A DNA stretch of 32,640 bases from Staphylococcus pettenkoferi (GCF_002902685.1 NZ_PPRN01000040.1:1-32640), one strand, 5' to 3'. Shown: positions 21,388 to 31,229, numbered from the stretch's first letter. Made by a program: numbers and translations. The notes: generated from the sequence alone by a model not told the origin.

Positions 21388-21393
21388 ATTATA
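21388..21393 (-). promoter_or_regulatory. -10 element of the yaaA-recF-gyrB-gyrA operon
   Basis: A perfect TATAAT lies 24 bases before the GTG start of yaaA on the minus strand. The matching -35 is weak (TGAAAT at 17 bases). The rest of the 447-base gap up to dnaN (about 21394-21759) is AT-rich, and I see no gene or recognisable site in it. Confidence 0.5.
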
Positions 21394-21759
21394 CCTTTTT
21401 TCACTAAAAATTTCATGCCCTAGACGGCGTAAAATCAACGAAGTTTCACGAAAATCAGAGAAATTTGCTACACTGCGTTCATTTTTTCGATTTCAGTAGC
21501 CATTTTTCAGCCAACTCATGTGGATTTTAAATACGAAAATAACCTATATTGAATTTTAAAGGGGTATTTAGAGCCAAATTATCTTTCAAGATAGATTTAT
21601 CCTAGAAGAATATCTTAGCTTAAATTAAAAGGCTGAATAAGCTCTCATTTGATTTTCGAACTGTACTTCACTTATCTATTTCTTTTCTTAATGCCCTGAT
21701 ATTTTTATCTGCTCACTTATATACACGTCAGATCTCCGAATTTTACTTTTAACCTAAAC

Positions 21760-21800
21760 AAAAAGAGGCAAGAACGGGTATACTACCTCGTCCTAACCTC
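21760..21800 (-). terminator. Terminator of dnaN
   Basis: On the minus strand GAGGTTAGGACGAGG pairs with CCGTTCTTGCCTC (about 12 pairs with one mismatch and one bulge), followed by five T residues. It begins about 29 bases after the dnaN stop. This separates the dnaA-dnaN transcript from the gyrase operon. Confidence 0.75.
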
Positions 21801-21828
21801 GATAAGCTCATTTGAAATGGTGACATGC

Positions 21829-22959
21829 CTAGTAAGTTCTGATTGGCAAGATAAGTTGTGTTACTGAATCATCATCTTTCGGTTTCAAGATAAATGGTTT
21901 CATCGTACCGAAGAATTCGACTTCTACTTCGTCATTATCAATCGCTTTAAGCGCGTCCATCATGTATTTAGAGTTGAAAGAGATCTTTAAGTTGCCGCCT
22001 TCAACATCATTCGCTTCTACTTCCTCTTTCACAGTACCAATTTCAGGTGAAGTTGAAGAGAGCTCAACAATCTGATTACCTGTGCTCAATTTGATGACGT
22101 TGTTACCACCTTCGCGAGCGAGAAGTGAAGCACGATCAATCGCATGATAGAACTCGCCATTATTTAAACCTAATTTAATTTCGTAGTTCTCAGGGAACAA
22201 GCGAGATGTGTCTGGATAGTGACCTTCCAATAAGCGTGAAATAAAGTTGATATGACCCACGCGGAAGAGAACTTGGTTCGATGCGAAGAAGATGTCGATC
22301 GTGTCATCACTGTCAGAAACAATCTTGTTTAATTCAGCTAAAGCTTTACCAGGAATGATGACATTCTTATCTTCAGATTCATCTTCTAATGCTAACTTGC
22401 GCACAGCTAAGCGGTGTGAATCGGTAGCAGTGCATATTAATTCATTATCTTGTATAAGCCAGTTCACACCAGTGAGTACTGGGCGTGTTTCTGAGGTGGA
22501 CACCGCGAAATTTGTTTGCGCAATCACGTTCTTCAAGACTTTAACAGGAATTTGAATTGCGTCATCACGAGAAACTTGTGGTAGCAATGGATATTGATCT
22601 GGATCTAATCCACTTAAATTAAATTCCGAATGACCAGAAGTTATTAAAGTTTGGAACTGTTCGTTAGTTGATAGTTTCACATCTTTACCTGGTAATTTCT
22701 TAACGATATCTACGAAGAAACGACCAGGAAGTACGACAGATCCGGCTTCTGAAATATTCACAATTTCCTCTCCATCTACTTGTTTAGGGATCGTAATTTC
22801 AATTGAGATTTCAGAGTCAGAGCCTGTAAGAATCACTTCGTCATCTTTAGCATCAATCTTGATACCTGTCAGTATAGGTAATGTAGTTCTAGGCGAAATT
22901 GCTTTAAGTGTGTCATTGAGCTGATTAATAAAGTAATCGCGTCTGATAGAGAATTCCAT
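21829..22959 (-). CDS. dnaN: DNA polymerase III sliding clamp (beta subunit)
   Basis: DnaN forms the dimeric ring that tethers polymerase III and many repair proteins to DNA. The 376-residue protein has the three-domain repeat. Key segments are MEFSIRRDYFINQL, LPILTGI, HSEFNLSGLDPDQYPLLP, TDSHRLAVRK, and the C-terminal FFGTMKPFILKP with LILPIRTY at the end (the client-peptide pocket). AAGGAG stands about 11 bases before the ATG. It follows dnaA across the DnaA-box and unwinding region. Confidence 0.97.
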   Translation of the reverse strand: MEFSIRRDYFINQLNDTLKAISPRTTLPILTGIKIDAKDDEVILTGSDSEISIEITIPKQVDGEEIVNISEAGSVVLPGRFFVDIVKKLPGKDVKLSTNEQFQTLITSGHSEFNLSGLDPDQYPLLPQVSRDDAIQIPVKVLKNVIAQTNFAVSTSETRPVLTGVNWLIQDNELICTATDSHRLAVRKLALEDESEDKNVIIPGKALAELNKIVSDSDDTIDIFFASNQVLFRVGHINFISRLLEGHYPDTSRLFPENYEIKLGLNNGEFYHAIDRASLLAREGGNNVIKLSTGNQIVELSSTSPEIGTVKEEVEANDVEGGNLKISFNSKYMMDALKAIDNDEVEVEFFGTMKPFILKPKDDDSVTQLILPIRTY

Positions 22960-22984
22960 AATTATTCTTAACTCCTTCCAGTCG

Positions 22985-23133
22985 TTTATAATAATTATAT
23001 AGGTTTTAAATTCGTAGTCATAGTAGTAGGCACTGTGAATTAGTGGATAACTTATGGCAAGTCTTGTGTGACAACGTTATTCACATGTGGATAACATGTG
23101 TGTAGTGTGTACAAATTGTCCACAATATCCACA
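22985..23133. other. oriC core: DNA unwinding element, DnaA-trios and DnaA boxes (dnaA-dnaN gap)
   Basis: Read on the minus strand, TTATCCACT (23042-23050) is followed by a weaker box (TAATTCACA), a GC-rich GTGCC, then the DnaA-trio run CTACTACTATGACTAC (23014-23029). After that comes an AT-only-like stretch to 22985. This is the box, GC spacer, trio and unwinding-element order known from B. subtilis. Further boxes are TTATTCACA (23077-23085) and TGTGGATAA (23086-23094), directly abutting and facing each other, and one-mismatch boxes at 23116-23124 and 23125-23133. Confidence 0.85.
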
Positions 23134-23194
23134 CTTCATATTTCACGATGCGCTTCTTACCACTTCAAATTATCCTCTTATTATTGCCAAATTA

Positions 23195-24553
23195 TTATAA
23201 ATTACGTACTTCTTTTTCTAGATTTTCTACTTCATGTTTAAAAGTCGGATCGTCTTGCATATCTTTCGCAATCTTATCGTGTGCATGAATCACTGTCGTA
23301 TGATCACGTCCACCGAATTCTTCACCAATTTTAGGTAAAGAGAAATCAGTTAACTCACGTGATAGATACATCGCGATTTGTCTAGGATAAGCGATGGATT
23401 TCGTCCTTTTCTTCGCGCTAAAGTCTTCGATACGCACACTGTAATAATCTCCAACTACCTTCTGAATATCTTGAATTGTAATCTTCTTCGTCTTAGGTGT
23501 AGAGATGAGATCTTTCAACGCTGTGGCAGTGAGCTCAGTCGTGATAGGTTCGTTCTGCAATTTAGAGAAAGCATTCACTCTGTTAAGCGCACCTTCGAGT
23601 TCTCGGATGTTGGTTTGAATTTGATTTGCGATATAAGTGAGTGCTTCAGTTGGAATATCTAAGTTCTCTTCTTCCGTCTTCTTCTGCAAAATGGCCATTC
23701 GTGTTTCATAGTCAGGTGGCGTAATATCAACGATGAGACCCCACTCGAAACGTGAGCGCAAGCGGTCTTCGAGTTTCGAAATTTCTTTCGGTGGTCGATC
23801 ACTAGAGATGACAATTTGTTTATTAGCTTGATGGAGTTCATTAAAAGTATGGAAGAACTCCTCTTGGGTTTGTTCTTTATTTTGAATGAATTGGATGTCA
23901 TCAATTAACAAAATGTCGATATTACGGTATTTTTCACGAAACTTATCAGATTCGTTCTGTCGAATCGATTGGATAAATTCATTGGTAAACTTCTCGCTTG
24001 AAGTGTAAAGCACTTTCATTTCAGGATTCGTTTCCAATACATTGTGACCAATCGCTTGCATCAAATGGGTCTTGCCTAAACCAACGCCTCCGTAGATAAA
24101 GAGCGGATTGTAAGCTTCTGCTGGTGCTTCAGCTACGGCAAGGCTGGCTGCGTGTGGGAAGCGGTTCCCTGGACCAATGACAAAGGTTTCAAAGGTGTTA
24201 TGATCGTTGAATTGTTCTTTACCAATAGAGGCCTCGTCTACGCTATGTGCCGTTTCTTTCTGTGGAGTTGGGCTAGCAGGACCTTCGTTGGTTTTTAATT
24301 TTGCGTACTGATCTTCTGAGTAGAATTTAGGTTTTACATCCACTTCTAAAGCTTGATATAGCACGTTTTGTACAACTTCTGTATATTTCTGACCTAACCA
24401 GTTTGCGACGAATTCATCGTCTGTCACTATAATGGCTTCATCTGGGGTCAGCTTTTCAAGTTGGGTATCTTTAAAAAAGGTATTAAAAGATGTAGCCGCC
24501 ACATCTTCTTCAATCATGGAAAGGACTTTCTCCCAAATTTCTTGTTCTGACAT
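23195..24553 (-). CDS. dnaA: Chromosomal replication initiator DnaA
   Basis: DnaA binds origin boxes, melts the origin with ATP and loads the helicase. I start it at ATG 24553 ([11 protein letters not shown]), giving 452 residues. GGAG lies 9 bases before it, inside the five extra codons of the longer frame. Domain I spans about 1-75 and a variable linker about 76-112. The AAA+ domain has Walker A GGVGLGKT (Lys161) and Walker [10 protein letters not shown] near 220. Domain IV carries the DnaA signature [15 protein letters not shown] near 414. It is flanked by box clusters on both sides, including a box-like TTATACACA next to its start, which suggests autoregulation. Confidence 0.98.
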   Translation of the reverse strand: MSEQEIWEKVLSMIEEDVAATSFNTFFKDTQLEKLTPDEAIIVTDDEFVANWLGQKYTEVVQNVLYQALEVDVKPKFYSEDQYAKLKTNEGPASPTPQKETAHSVDEASIGKEQFNDHNTFETFVIGPGNRFPHAASLAVAEAPAEAYNPLFIYGGVGLGKTHLMQAIGHNVLETNPEMKVLYTSSEKFTNEFIQSIRQNESDKFREKYRNIDILLIDDIQFIQNKEQTQEEFFHTFNELHQANKQIVISSDRPPKEISKLEDRLRSRFEWGLIVDITPPDYETRMAILQKKTEEENLDIPTEALTYIANQIQTNIRELEGALNRVNAFSKLQNEPITTELTATALKDLISTPKTKKITIQDIQKVVGDYYSVRIEDFSAKKRTKSIAYPRQIAMYLSRELTDFSLPKIGEEFGGRDHTTVIHAHDKIAKDMQDDPTFKHEVENLEKEVRNL

Positions 24554-24587
24554 AATCACTAACTCCATTTTCTTGTTATTTTTAAGT

Positions 24588-24892
24588 TATACACAAAACT
24601 CACAAGATATAATTTGAGAAAATCACACCTGTGAACAATTATCCACAACTTAATCACAATCAGTGGATAACTTTTCTCAGTTTCTAAGTTACTCACAAGG
24701 AATTTGAGTATAATTCTAGTAAATGATTCTAGGTGTATCAACACTTTAGATGACTTATCCACATAATTATACTTTTTCACAATCACAACTGTCAAATGCC
24801 TGTGAATAGTTCCGTAAATACTGGAAAAATTTGTGTATAACGCAAGTATTATCCACAAATTGTTAGATGCTTGTTGTGTATAAAGTGGATAA
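24588..24892. other. oriC upstream DnaA-box cluster
   Basis: Consensus TTATCCACA boxes lie at 24639-24647, 24755-24763 and 24849-24857. Reverse boxes AGTGGATAA lie at 24662-24670 and 24884-24892. One-mismatch boxes with A in place of C (TTATACACA or its reverse TGTGTATAA) lie at 24588-24596, 24832-24840 and 24875-24883. The last abuts 24884-24892 head to tail. Together with the dnaA-dnaN cluster this makes a bipartite origin. Confidence 0.9.
24607..24635 (-). promoter_or_regulatory. Candidate dnaA promoter
   Basis: On the minus strand, TTCACA (24630-24635) and TTATAT (24607-24612) are 17 bases apart. The consensus DnaA box at 24639-24647 lies just upstream. The -10 match is weak. Confidence 0.35.
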
Positions 24893-25142
24893 CTTCGGGG
24901 CTCGTGAAATTGAGTTTGGGAAATAATTTGTAAGCAATTCATCAATTATGTATAAAACTGTTATAGTACAAAATGCTACAGTTTGTAGTTTTTTTTCGGA
25001 GGGTGACGTTACACAAATAGAAAATACAGACGGTCTGCAAAAAATGATAAATTGATAAAATAGAAAGGAAAAAGTTAGAAACAGAGCCATTAAGAGAAGG
25101 TCAATGCGTACCAGTTGATTCAATAGAACGACTAAAATCTAC

Positions 25143-25171
25143 TTGCTTTATAAAATGCAATTTGTTATATT
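25143..25171 (+). promoter_or_regulatory. Candidate rpmH promoter
   Basis: TTGCTT (25143-25148) and TATATT (25166-25171) are 17 bases apart, with a leader of about 120 bases before rpmH. Between the DnaA-box cluster (24892) and this site I see no gene. Confidence 0.45.
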
Positions 25172-25295
25172 GTAGTAGTTGCTTGAATTATAGATGGAAT
25201 TCATTAAGATTAAATCAAGACATAAACGCTTAAGAGCTTATTACAAATATCTATAGCAAAGTAGATATTGGAATCACATACGGAGGTGTATTTGA

Positions 25296-25433
25296 ATGGT
25301 CAAACGTACTTATCAACCAAATAAACGTAAACATAGTAAAGTTCATGGTTTCAGAAAACGCATGAGCACTAAAAACGGACGTAAAGTCTTAGCGCGCCGT
25401 CGTCGTAAAGGCCGCAAAGTATTATCAGCATAA
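25296..25433 (+). CDS. rpmH: 50S ribosomal protein L34
   Basis: This 45-residue, strongly basic protein begins [19 protein letters not shown] and continues [20 protein letters not shown], ending GRKVLSA. That is the invariant L34 pattern. L34 binds 23S rRNA. GGAGGTG precedes the ATG, and its place at the origin next to rnpA is conserved across bacteria. A strong terminator follows immediately, so most transcripts should end there. Confidence 0.98.
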
Positions 25434-25440
25434 GACTGAT

Positions 25441-25471
25441 GGATCACTGACTTATCAGTGGTCTTTTTTTT
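25441..25471 (+). terminator. Terminator of rpmH
   Basis: GATCACTGA and TCAGTGGTC form a stem of nine pairs (one G-U) around CTTA, followed by a run of eight T residues. It starts 7 bases after the rpmH stop. Confidence 0.9.
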
Positions 25472-25530
25472 GATTAAAGTAGCTCTTTCTAGCGCTTTTA
25501 TAAAAAGAAAGAAAGCTTAACGAGGTGGGA

Positions 25531-25677
25531 ATGTCAAAAGCGATTGAAAAAACAACATCATCTCAGAATCAACCTAATAACAGTTGTATGAGTGAACTTA
25601 CGAAATCATATAGATTTCAATGTCACTTCCTAGAATTAATTATCAATGACATCTCATCCTATAGTATAATTAGGTAA
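25531..25677 (+). CDS. Possible 48-residue protein between rpmH and rnpA
   Basis: An ATG at 25531 opens a 48-codon frame. The product begins MSKAIEKTTSSQNQPNNS and ends NDISSYSIIR, and has two cysteines. GAGGTGG lies only two to three bases before the ATG, closer than normal. The frame's end overlaps the TATAAT used by rnpA, which argues against coding. The intergenic gap it fills (308 bases) has no other candidate gene. I do not recognise the sequence. It may be a chance frame. Confidence 0.25.
   Translation: MSKAIEKTTSSQNQPNNSCMSELTKSYRFQCHFLELIINDISSYSIIR
25665..25670 (+). promoter_or_regulatory. -10 element of rnpA
   Basis: A perfect TATAAT lies about 75 bases before rnpA. The -35 is weak (TTATCA at 19 bases or TATCAA at 18). 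rpmH is cut off by its terminator, so rnpA likely needs this separate promoter. Confidence 0.45.
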
Positions 25678-25744
25678 TCAGATTCTCACGTGAATAATTA
25701 GAGTGGGAAAATACTTAGTCAGAAGAGAGAAACGGTGAAGCTTG

Positions 25745-26092
25745 ATGGAAAAAGCATATCGGATAAAAAGGAATAAAGACTTTCAGAACATCTATCGACG
25801 TGGTAAGTCAGTTGCCAACCGTCAATTTGTCGTTTACACTCGCAAAGATGCTTCGCTTGAACACTTTCGACTTGGCATCAGCGTTTCAAAGAAATTAGGT
25901 AATGCCGTTCAACGTAATCGTATTAAACGTGCGATTCGTGAGAACTTTAAAGTACATAAAGATGATATCATCCCGATAGATCTGATTGTTATTGCTAGGC
26001 AACCTTCGAAACGTATGACGACATTAGAAATACAAAGTAGTCTTGAACACGTGCTTAAAATAGCTAAAGTGTTTAATAAGAAGATAAAGTAA
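25745..26092 (+). CDS. rnpA: Ribonuclease P protein component
   Basis: RnpA helps the RNase P RNA remove 5' leaders from tRNA precursors. The protein is 115 residues from ATG 25745 (MEKAYRIKRNKDFQ). The central signature RNRIKRAIRENF is intact, preceded by FRLGISVSKKLGNAV. A TTG one codon upstream is also possible, but GGTGA is better spaced (6 bases) for the ATG. It is on the same strand as rpmH but about 310 bases away, a wider gap than I expect for this pair. Confidence 0.96.
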   Translation: MEKAYRIKRNKDFQNIYRRGKSVANRQFVVYTRKDASLEHFRLGISVSKKLGNAVQRNRIKRAIRENFKVHKDDIIPIDLIVIARQPSKRMTTLEIQSSLEHVLKIAKVFNKKIK

Positions 26093-26127
26093 GAGGGTAG
26101 GGGGGTATTTAGACTCCCCGAATACTA

Positions 26128-26153
26128 ACTTCAGACAAACGGCAGTCTTACCT
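26128..26153. repeat. Dispersed intergenic repeat, copy 2
   Basis: Matches 9365-9390 on the other strand at 23 of 26 bases, with ACTTCAGACAAACG identical. It lies between rnpA and the mnmE promoter. The hairpin seen in copy 1 is not well kept here. Confidence 0.5.
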
Positions 26154-26182
26154 TTGATGTAATTAAACAAGTTATTCGCATT

Positions 26183-26212
26183 TTGTAAGTAAAGTCACTA
26201 CAATACTATAAT
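26183..26212 (+). promoter_or_regulatory. Promoter of mnmE operon
   Basis: TTGTAA (26183-26188) and a perfect TATAAT (26207-26212) are 18 bases apart. Transcription would start close to 26219, so the TTG at 26219 cannot be the start codon of mnmE. Confidence 0.6.
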
Positions 26213-26242
26213 GAAATTTTGTCTGACAAGGAGGCGAGAAAG

Positions 26243-27625
26243 ATGATGGACCTGGATACGATAACGAGTATTTCTACACCAATGGGAGAGGGCGCGATAG
26301 GTATCGTTCGTCTATCAGGGAATGACGCGATTCCGATAGTAGATCAATTATATAAAGGAAAGCATCGACTTGAGGATGTGGATTCTCATACGATTAACTA
26401 TGGACATATCATAGATCCAGAAACACAAGAAGTAGTAGAAGAAGTCATGGTTTCAGTCTTGAGAGCACCGAAGACTTTTACACGAGAAGATATCGTCGAA
26501 ATTAACTGCCACGGTGGAATATTGACGATTAATCGTGTGTTAGAACTGACAATGACCTATGGTGCGCGTATGGCTGAACCGGGAGAATATACGAAACGTG
26601 CGTTCTTGAACGGTCGTATTGATTTGTCGCAAGCAGAAGCGGTTATGGACTTTATTCGTTCTAAGACTGATCGCGCCTCTAAAGTAGCAATGAATCAACT
26701 TGAAGGTCGCCTCAGTGATATGATTAAGCGCCAGCGCCAGTCTATTCTCGAAATCCTTGCTCAAGTCGAGGTCAATATCGACTACCCCGAATATGATGAT
26801 GCAGGAGACGCCACGACTGAATATCTATTAGAGAAGTCGAAAGAGATTCAGACACAACTCGATCAGCTACTTCAAACAAGTACGCAAGGGAAGATTATGC
26901 GTGAAGGTCTCTCTACAGTCATCGTAGGTAAACCGAATGTCGGTAAGTCGTCTATGTTAAATAACTTGATTCAAGACAATAAAGCGATTGTTACTGAAGT
27001 GGCAGGTACGACACGTGATACGCTAGAGGAATATGTCAACGTCAGAGGTGTCCCTCTACGACTCGTTGATACAGCCGGCATACGTGATACGGAAGATATT
27101 GTTGAACGTATCGGTGTTGAGCGTTCACGTAAAGCATTGAGTGAAGCGGATTTGATTCTCTTCGTGCTCAACTACAATGAACCACTCTCTGAAGAGGATC
27201 GTCAACTTTACGAAGTGATTAAGAACGAAGACGCTATTGTGATTGTGAATAAAATGGACTTAGAACAACACTTAGATTTAGATGAAGTGAGAGAAATGGT
27301 AGGCGAATTACCTCTCATTGAAACATCTATGTTGAAACAAGAAGGTATAGATGAATTAGAGATGCAAATTCGTGATTTATTCTTCGGTGGAGAGGTTCAA
27401 AATCAAGATATGACGTATCTCTCTAATTCACGACACATCTCACTCATTAAACAAGCCAGTAATGCCATTCAAGATGCGATTGATGCAGCAGAAGCGGGTG
27501 TGCCGATGGACATGGTGCAAATCGATCTAACGCGCACTTGGGAAATCTTAGGCGAAGTCATCGGTGAATCTGCAAGTGACGAACTCATCGATCAACTCTT
27601 TAGTCAATTCTGTCTCGGTAAATAA
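26243..27625 (+). CDS. mnmE: tRNA modification GTPase MnmE
   Basis: MnmE works with MnmG to add the (carboxymethyl)aminomethyl group to wobble U34 of tRNAs. The start is ATG 26243, 8 bases after AAGGAGG; the next codon is also ATG and gives the family's usual MDLDTI start. The protein has about 460 residues. The N-terminal folate-binding domain begins [20 protein letters not shown]. The inserted G domain has GKPNVGKS at 229-236, DTAGI and NKMD. The protein ends in FCLGK with the conserved Cys. It heads an mnmE-mnmG-rsmG run (15 bases to mnmG). Confidence 0.97.
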   Translation: MMDLDTITSISTPMGEGAIGIVRLSGNDAIPIVDQLYKGKHRLEDVDSHTINYGHIIDPETQEVVEEVMVSVLRAPKTFTREDIVEINCHGGILTINRVLELTMTYGARMAEPGEYTKRAFLNGRIDLSQAEAVMDFIRSKTDRASKVAMNQLEGRLSDMIKRQRQSILEILAQVEVNIDYPEYDDAGDATTEYLLEKSKEIQTQLDQLLQTSTQGKIMREGLSTVIVGKPNVGKSSMLNNLIQDNKAIVTEVAGTTRDTLEEYVNVRGVPLRLVDTAGIRDTEDIVERIGVERSRKALSEADLILFVLNYNEPLSEEDRQLYEVIKNEDAIVIVNKMDLEQHLDLDEVREMVGELPLIETSMLKQEGIDELEMQIRDLFFGGEVQNQDMTYLSNSRHISLIKQASNAIQDAIDAAEAGVPMDMVQIDLTRTWEILGEVIGESASDELIDQLFSQFCLGK

Positions 27626-27640
27626 TAAGGAGGTATCAAG

Positions 27641-29518
27641 ATGGCTCAACATTATGATGTCGTGGTCATTGGAGCAGGCCACGCAGGTATTGAAGCAGGT
27701 CTAGCTTCAGCAAGACGCGGCGCAAAGACACTTATGTTAACAATTAACTTAGACAACATTGGTTTTATGCCCTGTAACCCATCCGTAGGGGGACCAGCGA
27801 AAGGGATTGTTGTTCGTGAACTCGATGCCTTAGGTGGTCAAATGGCTAAAACCATCGACCGTACACATATTCAAATGCGTATGCTCAATACAGGGAAAGG
27901 TCCAGCTGTGCGAGCATTACGTGCACAAGCAGACAAAGTGCTTTATCAACAAGAGATGAAGCGTGTCCTTGAAGATCAAGATAATCTCACAGTCATGCAA
28001 GGTATGGTAGATGACCTTATCGTAGAAGATGACGAAATTAAAGGTGTACGTACGAACATCGGTACAGAATATTTAGCACAAGCTGTAGTCATTACGACAG
28101 GTACTTTCTTACGCGGTGAAATCATCTTAGGTGAAGTGAAATATTCCAGTGGTCCAAACCATCAATTACCATCTGTTTCACTTGCAGATAACTTGAGAGA
28201 TCTTGGTTTCGAAACAGTAAGATTCAAGACGGGTACACCACCACGTGTCAATTCCAAAACGATTGATTACGATAAGACAGAAATTCAACCAGGTGACGAT
28301 GTCGGTCGTGCTTTCAGTTACGAAACGACGGAATACATTTTAGACCAACTTCCATGTTGGCTCACTTACACAAATGGTGATACACATAAAGTGATTGATG
28401 ATAACTTACACTTATCACCGATGTATTCAGGTATGATTAAAGGTACAGGTCCGCGTTATTGCCCATCTATTGAAGACAAGTTTGTGCGTTTTAACGATAA
28501 ACCACGTCATCAATTGTTCTTAGAGCCTGAAGGACGTTCTACGAATGAAGTGTATGTGCAAGGTTTATCTACAAGCTTGCCAGAAGATGTGCAACGTCAA
28601 ATGCTTACAACGATTCCAGGTCTTGAGCATTCAGACATGATGCGTGCAGGTTATGCGATTGAGTATGATGCGCTTGTGCCTACACAACTATGGCCTACGT
28701 TAGAGACGAAGAAGATTAAGAACCTCTACACAGCTGGCCAAATCAATGGTACATCTGGTTATGAAGAAGCGGCAGGACAAGGTATCATGGCAGGCATCAA
28801 TGCTGCAGGACGCGTCTTAGGTCAAGATGAGAAGATCTTAAGCCGTTCTGATGCTTACATTGGTGTGCTTATCGATGACCTCGTGACGAAAGGTACGAAC
28901 GAACCGTATCGTTTATTAACATCTAGAGCGGAATACCGTCTGTTGTTACGTCATGATAACGCCGATTTACGTTTAACAGATCTCGGTCATGAATTAGGTC
29001 TGATCTCAGAGGAACGTTACCAACGTTTTAATGAAAAACGTGAAATGATTAAAGCAGAACAAGAACGTTTAGGCCAAATCCGTATCAAGCCGAAAGAACG
29101 TGTTCAAGAAATTATTGAAGCGCACGGTGGTTCTAAGTTGAAAGACGGCGTGCTTGCGATCGATTTACTTCGTCGACCAGAAATGTCTTACGATATTATC
29201 TTAGAGATGTTAGAGGAAGAACATCGACTACCGGCAGAAGTAGAAGAACAAATGGAAATTCAAACGAAATATGAAGGTTATATCAATAAATCACTACAAC
29301 AAGTAGAAAAAGTTAAACGAATGGAAGCGAAGAAGATTCCTGAAGATCTCGACTATAGTAAAGTGGATAGTCTTGCTTCAGAAGCACGTGAGAAGTTGGC
29401 AGAAGTGAAGCCGCTTAACATCGCTCAAGCTTCTCGTATCGCAGGTGTCAACCCAGCTGACATTTCTATTCTGCTCGTTTACCTTGAACAAGGACATATT
29501 CAGAGGGTGAATCAATAA
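27641..29518 (+). CDS. mnmG: tRNA uridine-5-carboxymethylaminomethyl modification enzyme MnmG
   Basis: MnmG is the FAD-dependent partner of MnmE in modifying U34 of tRNA. The 625-residue length is typical. The FAD-binding motif [10 protein letters not shown] is at 11-20. [13 protein letters not shown] carries a conserved Cys at 45. [13 protein letters not shown] and the [16 protein letters not shown] signature are present, and the C-terminal domain ends in the [15 protein letters not shown] segment ([11 protein letters not shown]). AAGGAGG precedes the ATG. It runs one base from rsmG. Confidence 0.97.
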   Translation: MAQHYDVVVIGAGHAGIEAGLASARRGAKTLMLTINLDNIGFMPCNPSVGGPAKGIVVRELDALGGQMAKTIDRTHIQMRMLNTGKGPAVRALRAQADKVLYQQEMKRVLEDQDNLTVMQGMVDDLIVEDDEIKGVRTNIGTEYLAQAVVITTGTFLRGEIILGEVKYSSGPNHQLPSVSLADNLRDLGFETVRFKTGTPPRVNSKTIDYDKTEIQPGDDVGRAFSYETTEYILDQLPCWLTYTNGDTHKVIDDNLHLSPMYSGMIKGTGPRYCPSIEDKFVRFNDKPRHQLFLEPEGRSTNEVYVQGLSTSLPEDVQRQMLTTIPGLEHSDMMRAGYAIEYDALVPTQLWPTLETKKIKNLYTAGQINGTSGYEEAAGQGIMAGINAAGRVLGQDEKILSRSDAYIGVLIDDLVTKGTNEPYRLLTSRAEYRLLLRHDNADLRLTDLGHELGLISEERYQRFNEKREMIKAEQERLGQIRIKPKERVQEIIEAHGGSKLKDGVLAIDLLRRPEMSYDIILEMLEEEHRLPAEVEEQMEIQTKYEGYINKSLQQVEKVKRMEAKKIPEDLDYSKVDSLASEAREKLAEVKPLNIAQASRIAGVNPADISILLVYLEQGHIQRVNQ

Positions 29519-29519
29519 C

Positions 29520-30236
29520 ATGAGTGTAGAATGGCTAACACGAGCTTTGAAAGAACATGATATTGAGTTAACTGAACAGCAACAAGACCAATTTAAGCAG
29601 TATTATGAGATGCTCGTTGAATGGAATGAGAAGATGAATTTGACGAGCATTACAGAAGAGTCAGAAGTGTATTTAAAGCACTTCTATGACTCGATTTCGC
29701 CGAGTTTCTTTGAAGATTTCAATCAACCATTAACGATTTGCGATGTCGGAGCAGGTGCAGGATTCCCAAGTATCCCATTGAAAATTGTGTTCCCAGAGTT
29801 GAAAGTCACGATTGTAGATTCATTGAATAAACGCATTCAATTTCTCAACCAACTCGCGGATCAGCTAAGTCTTACAGGCGTCAGCTTTGTGCATGACAGA
29901 GCAGAATCTTACGGTAAGGGAGACTACCGGGAGTCTTACGATATCGTGACAGCACGTGCTGTTGCGCGATTATCCGTATTGAGCGAATTGTGCTTACCTT
30001 TAGTTAAAAAGGGTGGTAAATTTATCGCGATGAAAGCATCTAAAGCGGAAGAAGAACTTGAAGATGCGCGTTTCGCCATAGGTATCCTAGGCGGTAAGTT
30101 CGTATCGCTCGAAACATTTGAGTTACCTGAAGAAGCGGGTAAAAGAGAAATGGTAATGATTGAAAAGAGAAGTAAGACGCCGAAGAAATATCCACGTAAA
30201 CCAGGTAAGCCGAATAAATCTCCTTTAGTTGAATAA
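29520..30236 (+). CDS. rsmG: 16S rRNA (guanine-527 N7) methyltransferase RsmG
   Basis: RsmG methylates G527 in the 530 loop of 16S rRNA using SAM. Loss of it gives low-level streptomycin resistance in several bacteria. The 238-residue protein has the SAM-binding loop [13 protein letters not shown] at 76-88, [13 protein letters not shown] after it, and [18 protein letters not shown]. The C-terminus is Lys/Pro-rich. It begins one base after the mnmG stop, indicating one mRNA. Confidence 0.96.
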   Translation: MSVEWLTRALKEHDIELTEQQQDQFKQYYEMLVEWNEKMNLTSITEESEVYLKHFYDSISPSFFEDFNQPLTICDVGAGAGFPSIPLKIVFPELKVTIVDSLNKRIQFLNQLADQLSLTGVSFVHDRAESYGKGDYRESYDIVTARAVARLSVLSELCLPLVKKGGKFIAMKASKAEEELEDARFAIGILGGKFVSLETFELPEEAGKREMVMIEKRSKTPKKYPRKPGKPNKSPLVE

Positions 30237-30274
30237 TAAGCACGTAACAAATCATTTAGAGGGAGCGCAGAGTA

Positions 30275-31114
30275 ATGAAGAAACCTTTTTCTAAGTTATT
30301 TGGTTTAAAAAATAAAGATGAAATCATGAATGATATAGAGGAAGATAAGAATAGTCAGGTCGAAGCGGTGCCGATCGAACGTATCGTTCCCAATCGCTAC
30401 CAGCCGAGACAAGTCTTCGAGCCTGCAAAGATTAGTGAACTTGCCGAATCGATTGAAGAACATGGCTTGTTACAACCTATAGTTGTCAGACCGATTGAAG
30501 AAGGCATGTACGAAATCATTGCAGGAGAACGTCGCTTTCGTGCGTTGTCTTCTCTCCATTATAAATATGCCGATGTGATTATTCGTCAACTCAACGATGA
30601 GGAAACAGCTGTGGTGGCGCTCATTGAGAACATTCAACGTGAGAATCTGTCGGTAGTTGAAGAAGCCGAAGCGTACAAGAAATTATTAGATATTGGCGAT
30701 ACGACGCAAGGTGAACTCGCGAAGAGTGTAGGTAAAAGTCAAAGCTTTATCGCGAATAAATTACGCTTACTCAAACTTGCTCCCAAAGTGCTTACGAAAT
30801 TGCGAGAAGGTAAGATTACAGAACGTCACGCTCGTGCATTATTGAGCTTATCGCACGATGAACAAGAATCTCTTCTTGAATTGATTATTGTTCAGAAGTT
30901 AAATGTGAAACAAACAGAAGCGCGTGTGAAGAACTTTACTGCTCCTGAAAAAGTAAAAGCGCAAACGTTCGGTTTCACGAAAGATTTAACAAAGGCTAAA
31001 GAGAAAGTCGGAGAAAGTATCGCCCACATTGAAGATAGTGGTGTGCATGTGGAACGTCAGAATAGAGAGACGGACGATTATTACGAAATCAAGATTAAGT
31101 TATATAAACGATAA
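30275..31114 (+). CDS. noc: Nucleoid occlusion protein Noc (ParB family)
   Basis: Noc is a ParB-like CTPase that binds sites around the chromosome and blocks FtsZ rings over the nucleoid. The 279-residue protein starts with a short amphipathic stretch (KKPFSKLFGLKNKDEI), the membrane-targeting segment typical of Noc. The CTP-binding motif GERRFRA is at 84-90 and ENIQREN at 118-124. The helix-turn-helix is at about 144-165 (QGELAKSVGKSQSFIANKL). I call Noc rather than ParB from the N-terminal amphipathic segment, the HTH wording and the position after rsmG. A parS-like site lies 115 bases downstream, and there is no parA. Confidence 0.9.
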   Translation: MKKPFSKLFGLKNKDEIMNDIEEDKNSQVEAVPIERIVPNRYQPRQVFEPAKISELAESIEEHGLLQPIVVRPIEEGMYEIIAGERRFRALSSLHYKYADVIIRQLNDEETAVVALIENIQRENLSVVEEAEAYKKLLDIGDTTQGELAKSVGKSQSFIANKLRLLKLAPKVLTKLREGKITERHARALLSLSHDEQESLLELIIVQKLNVKQTEARVKNFTAPEKVKAQTFGFTKDLTKAKEKVGESIAHIEDSGVHVERQNRETDDYYEIKIKLYKR

Positions 31115-31128
31115 ATGCGCGTGTAGTG

Positions 31129-31170
31129 GCGCCCTTGCAAGTTGAATTCGACTTGTGGGGGTGCTTATTT
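31129..31170 (+). terminator. Terminator of noc
   Basis: A stem of about 14 pairs (several G-U) links GCGCCCTTGCAAGT with ACTTGTGGGGGTGC around an 8-base loop, followed by a T-rich stretch. It begins 14 bases after the noc stop. Confidence 0.7.
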
Positions 31171-31229
31171 TATTAGATTGAAAGTGGCATTGTAAGAGAA
31201 TAGTGAAATTGTCGCTGTTCGCAAATTGA

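Noticed and set aside
21442..21465. Second parS-like site (GTTTCACGAAAATCA) between dnaN and yaaA
   Set aside because: Only about 12 of 16 positions match parS, and the central CACGTG is broken.
24559..25123. Leftward reading frames of 128 and 86 codons across the origin upstream of dnaA
   Set aside because: They run through the DnaA boxes, lack ribosome binding sites, and the composition is that of AT-rich origin DNA.
25021..25250. Open frame of about 50 codons between the DnaA boxes and rpmH
   Set aside because: It has no ATG, GTG or TTG start after the preceding stop and overlaps the rpmH promoter.
25686..25702. CACGTG palindrome before rnpA (ATTCTCACGTGAATAA)
   Set aside because: The core resembles parS, but only about 10 of 16 positions agree.
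21561..26113. Shared 12-mer GGGGTATTTAGA at 21561 and 26102
   Set aside because: Flanks do not align and 12 bases can recur by chance in AT-rich intergenic DNA.
26097..26121. GGGG...CCCC hairpin after rnpA as a terminator
   Set aside because: The stem is four pairs with no T run on either strand; rnpA transcripts may run into mnmE.
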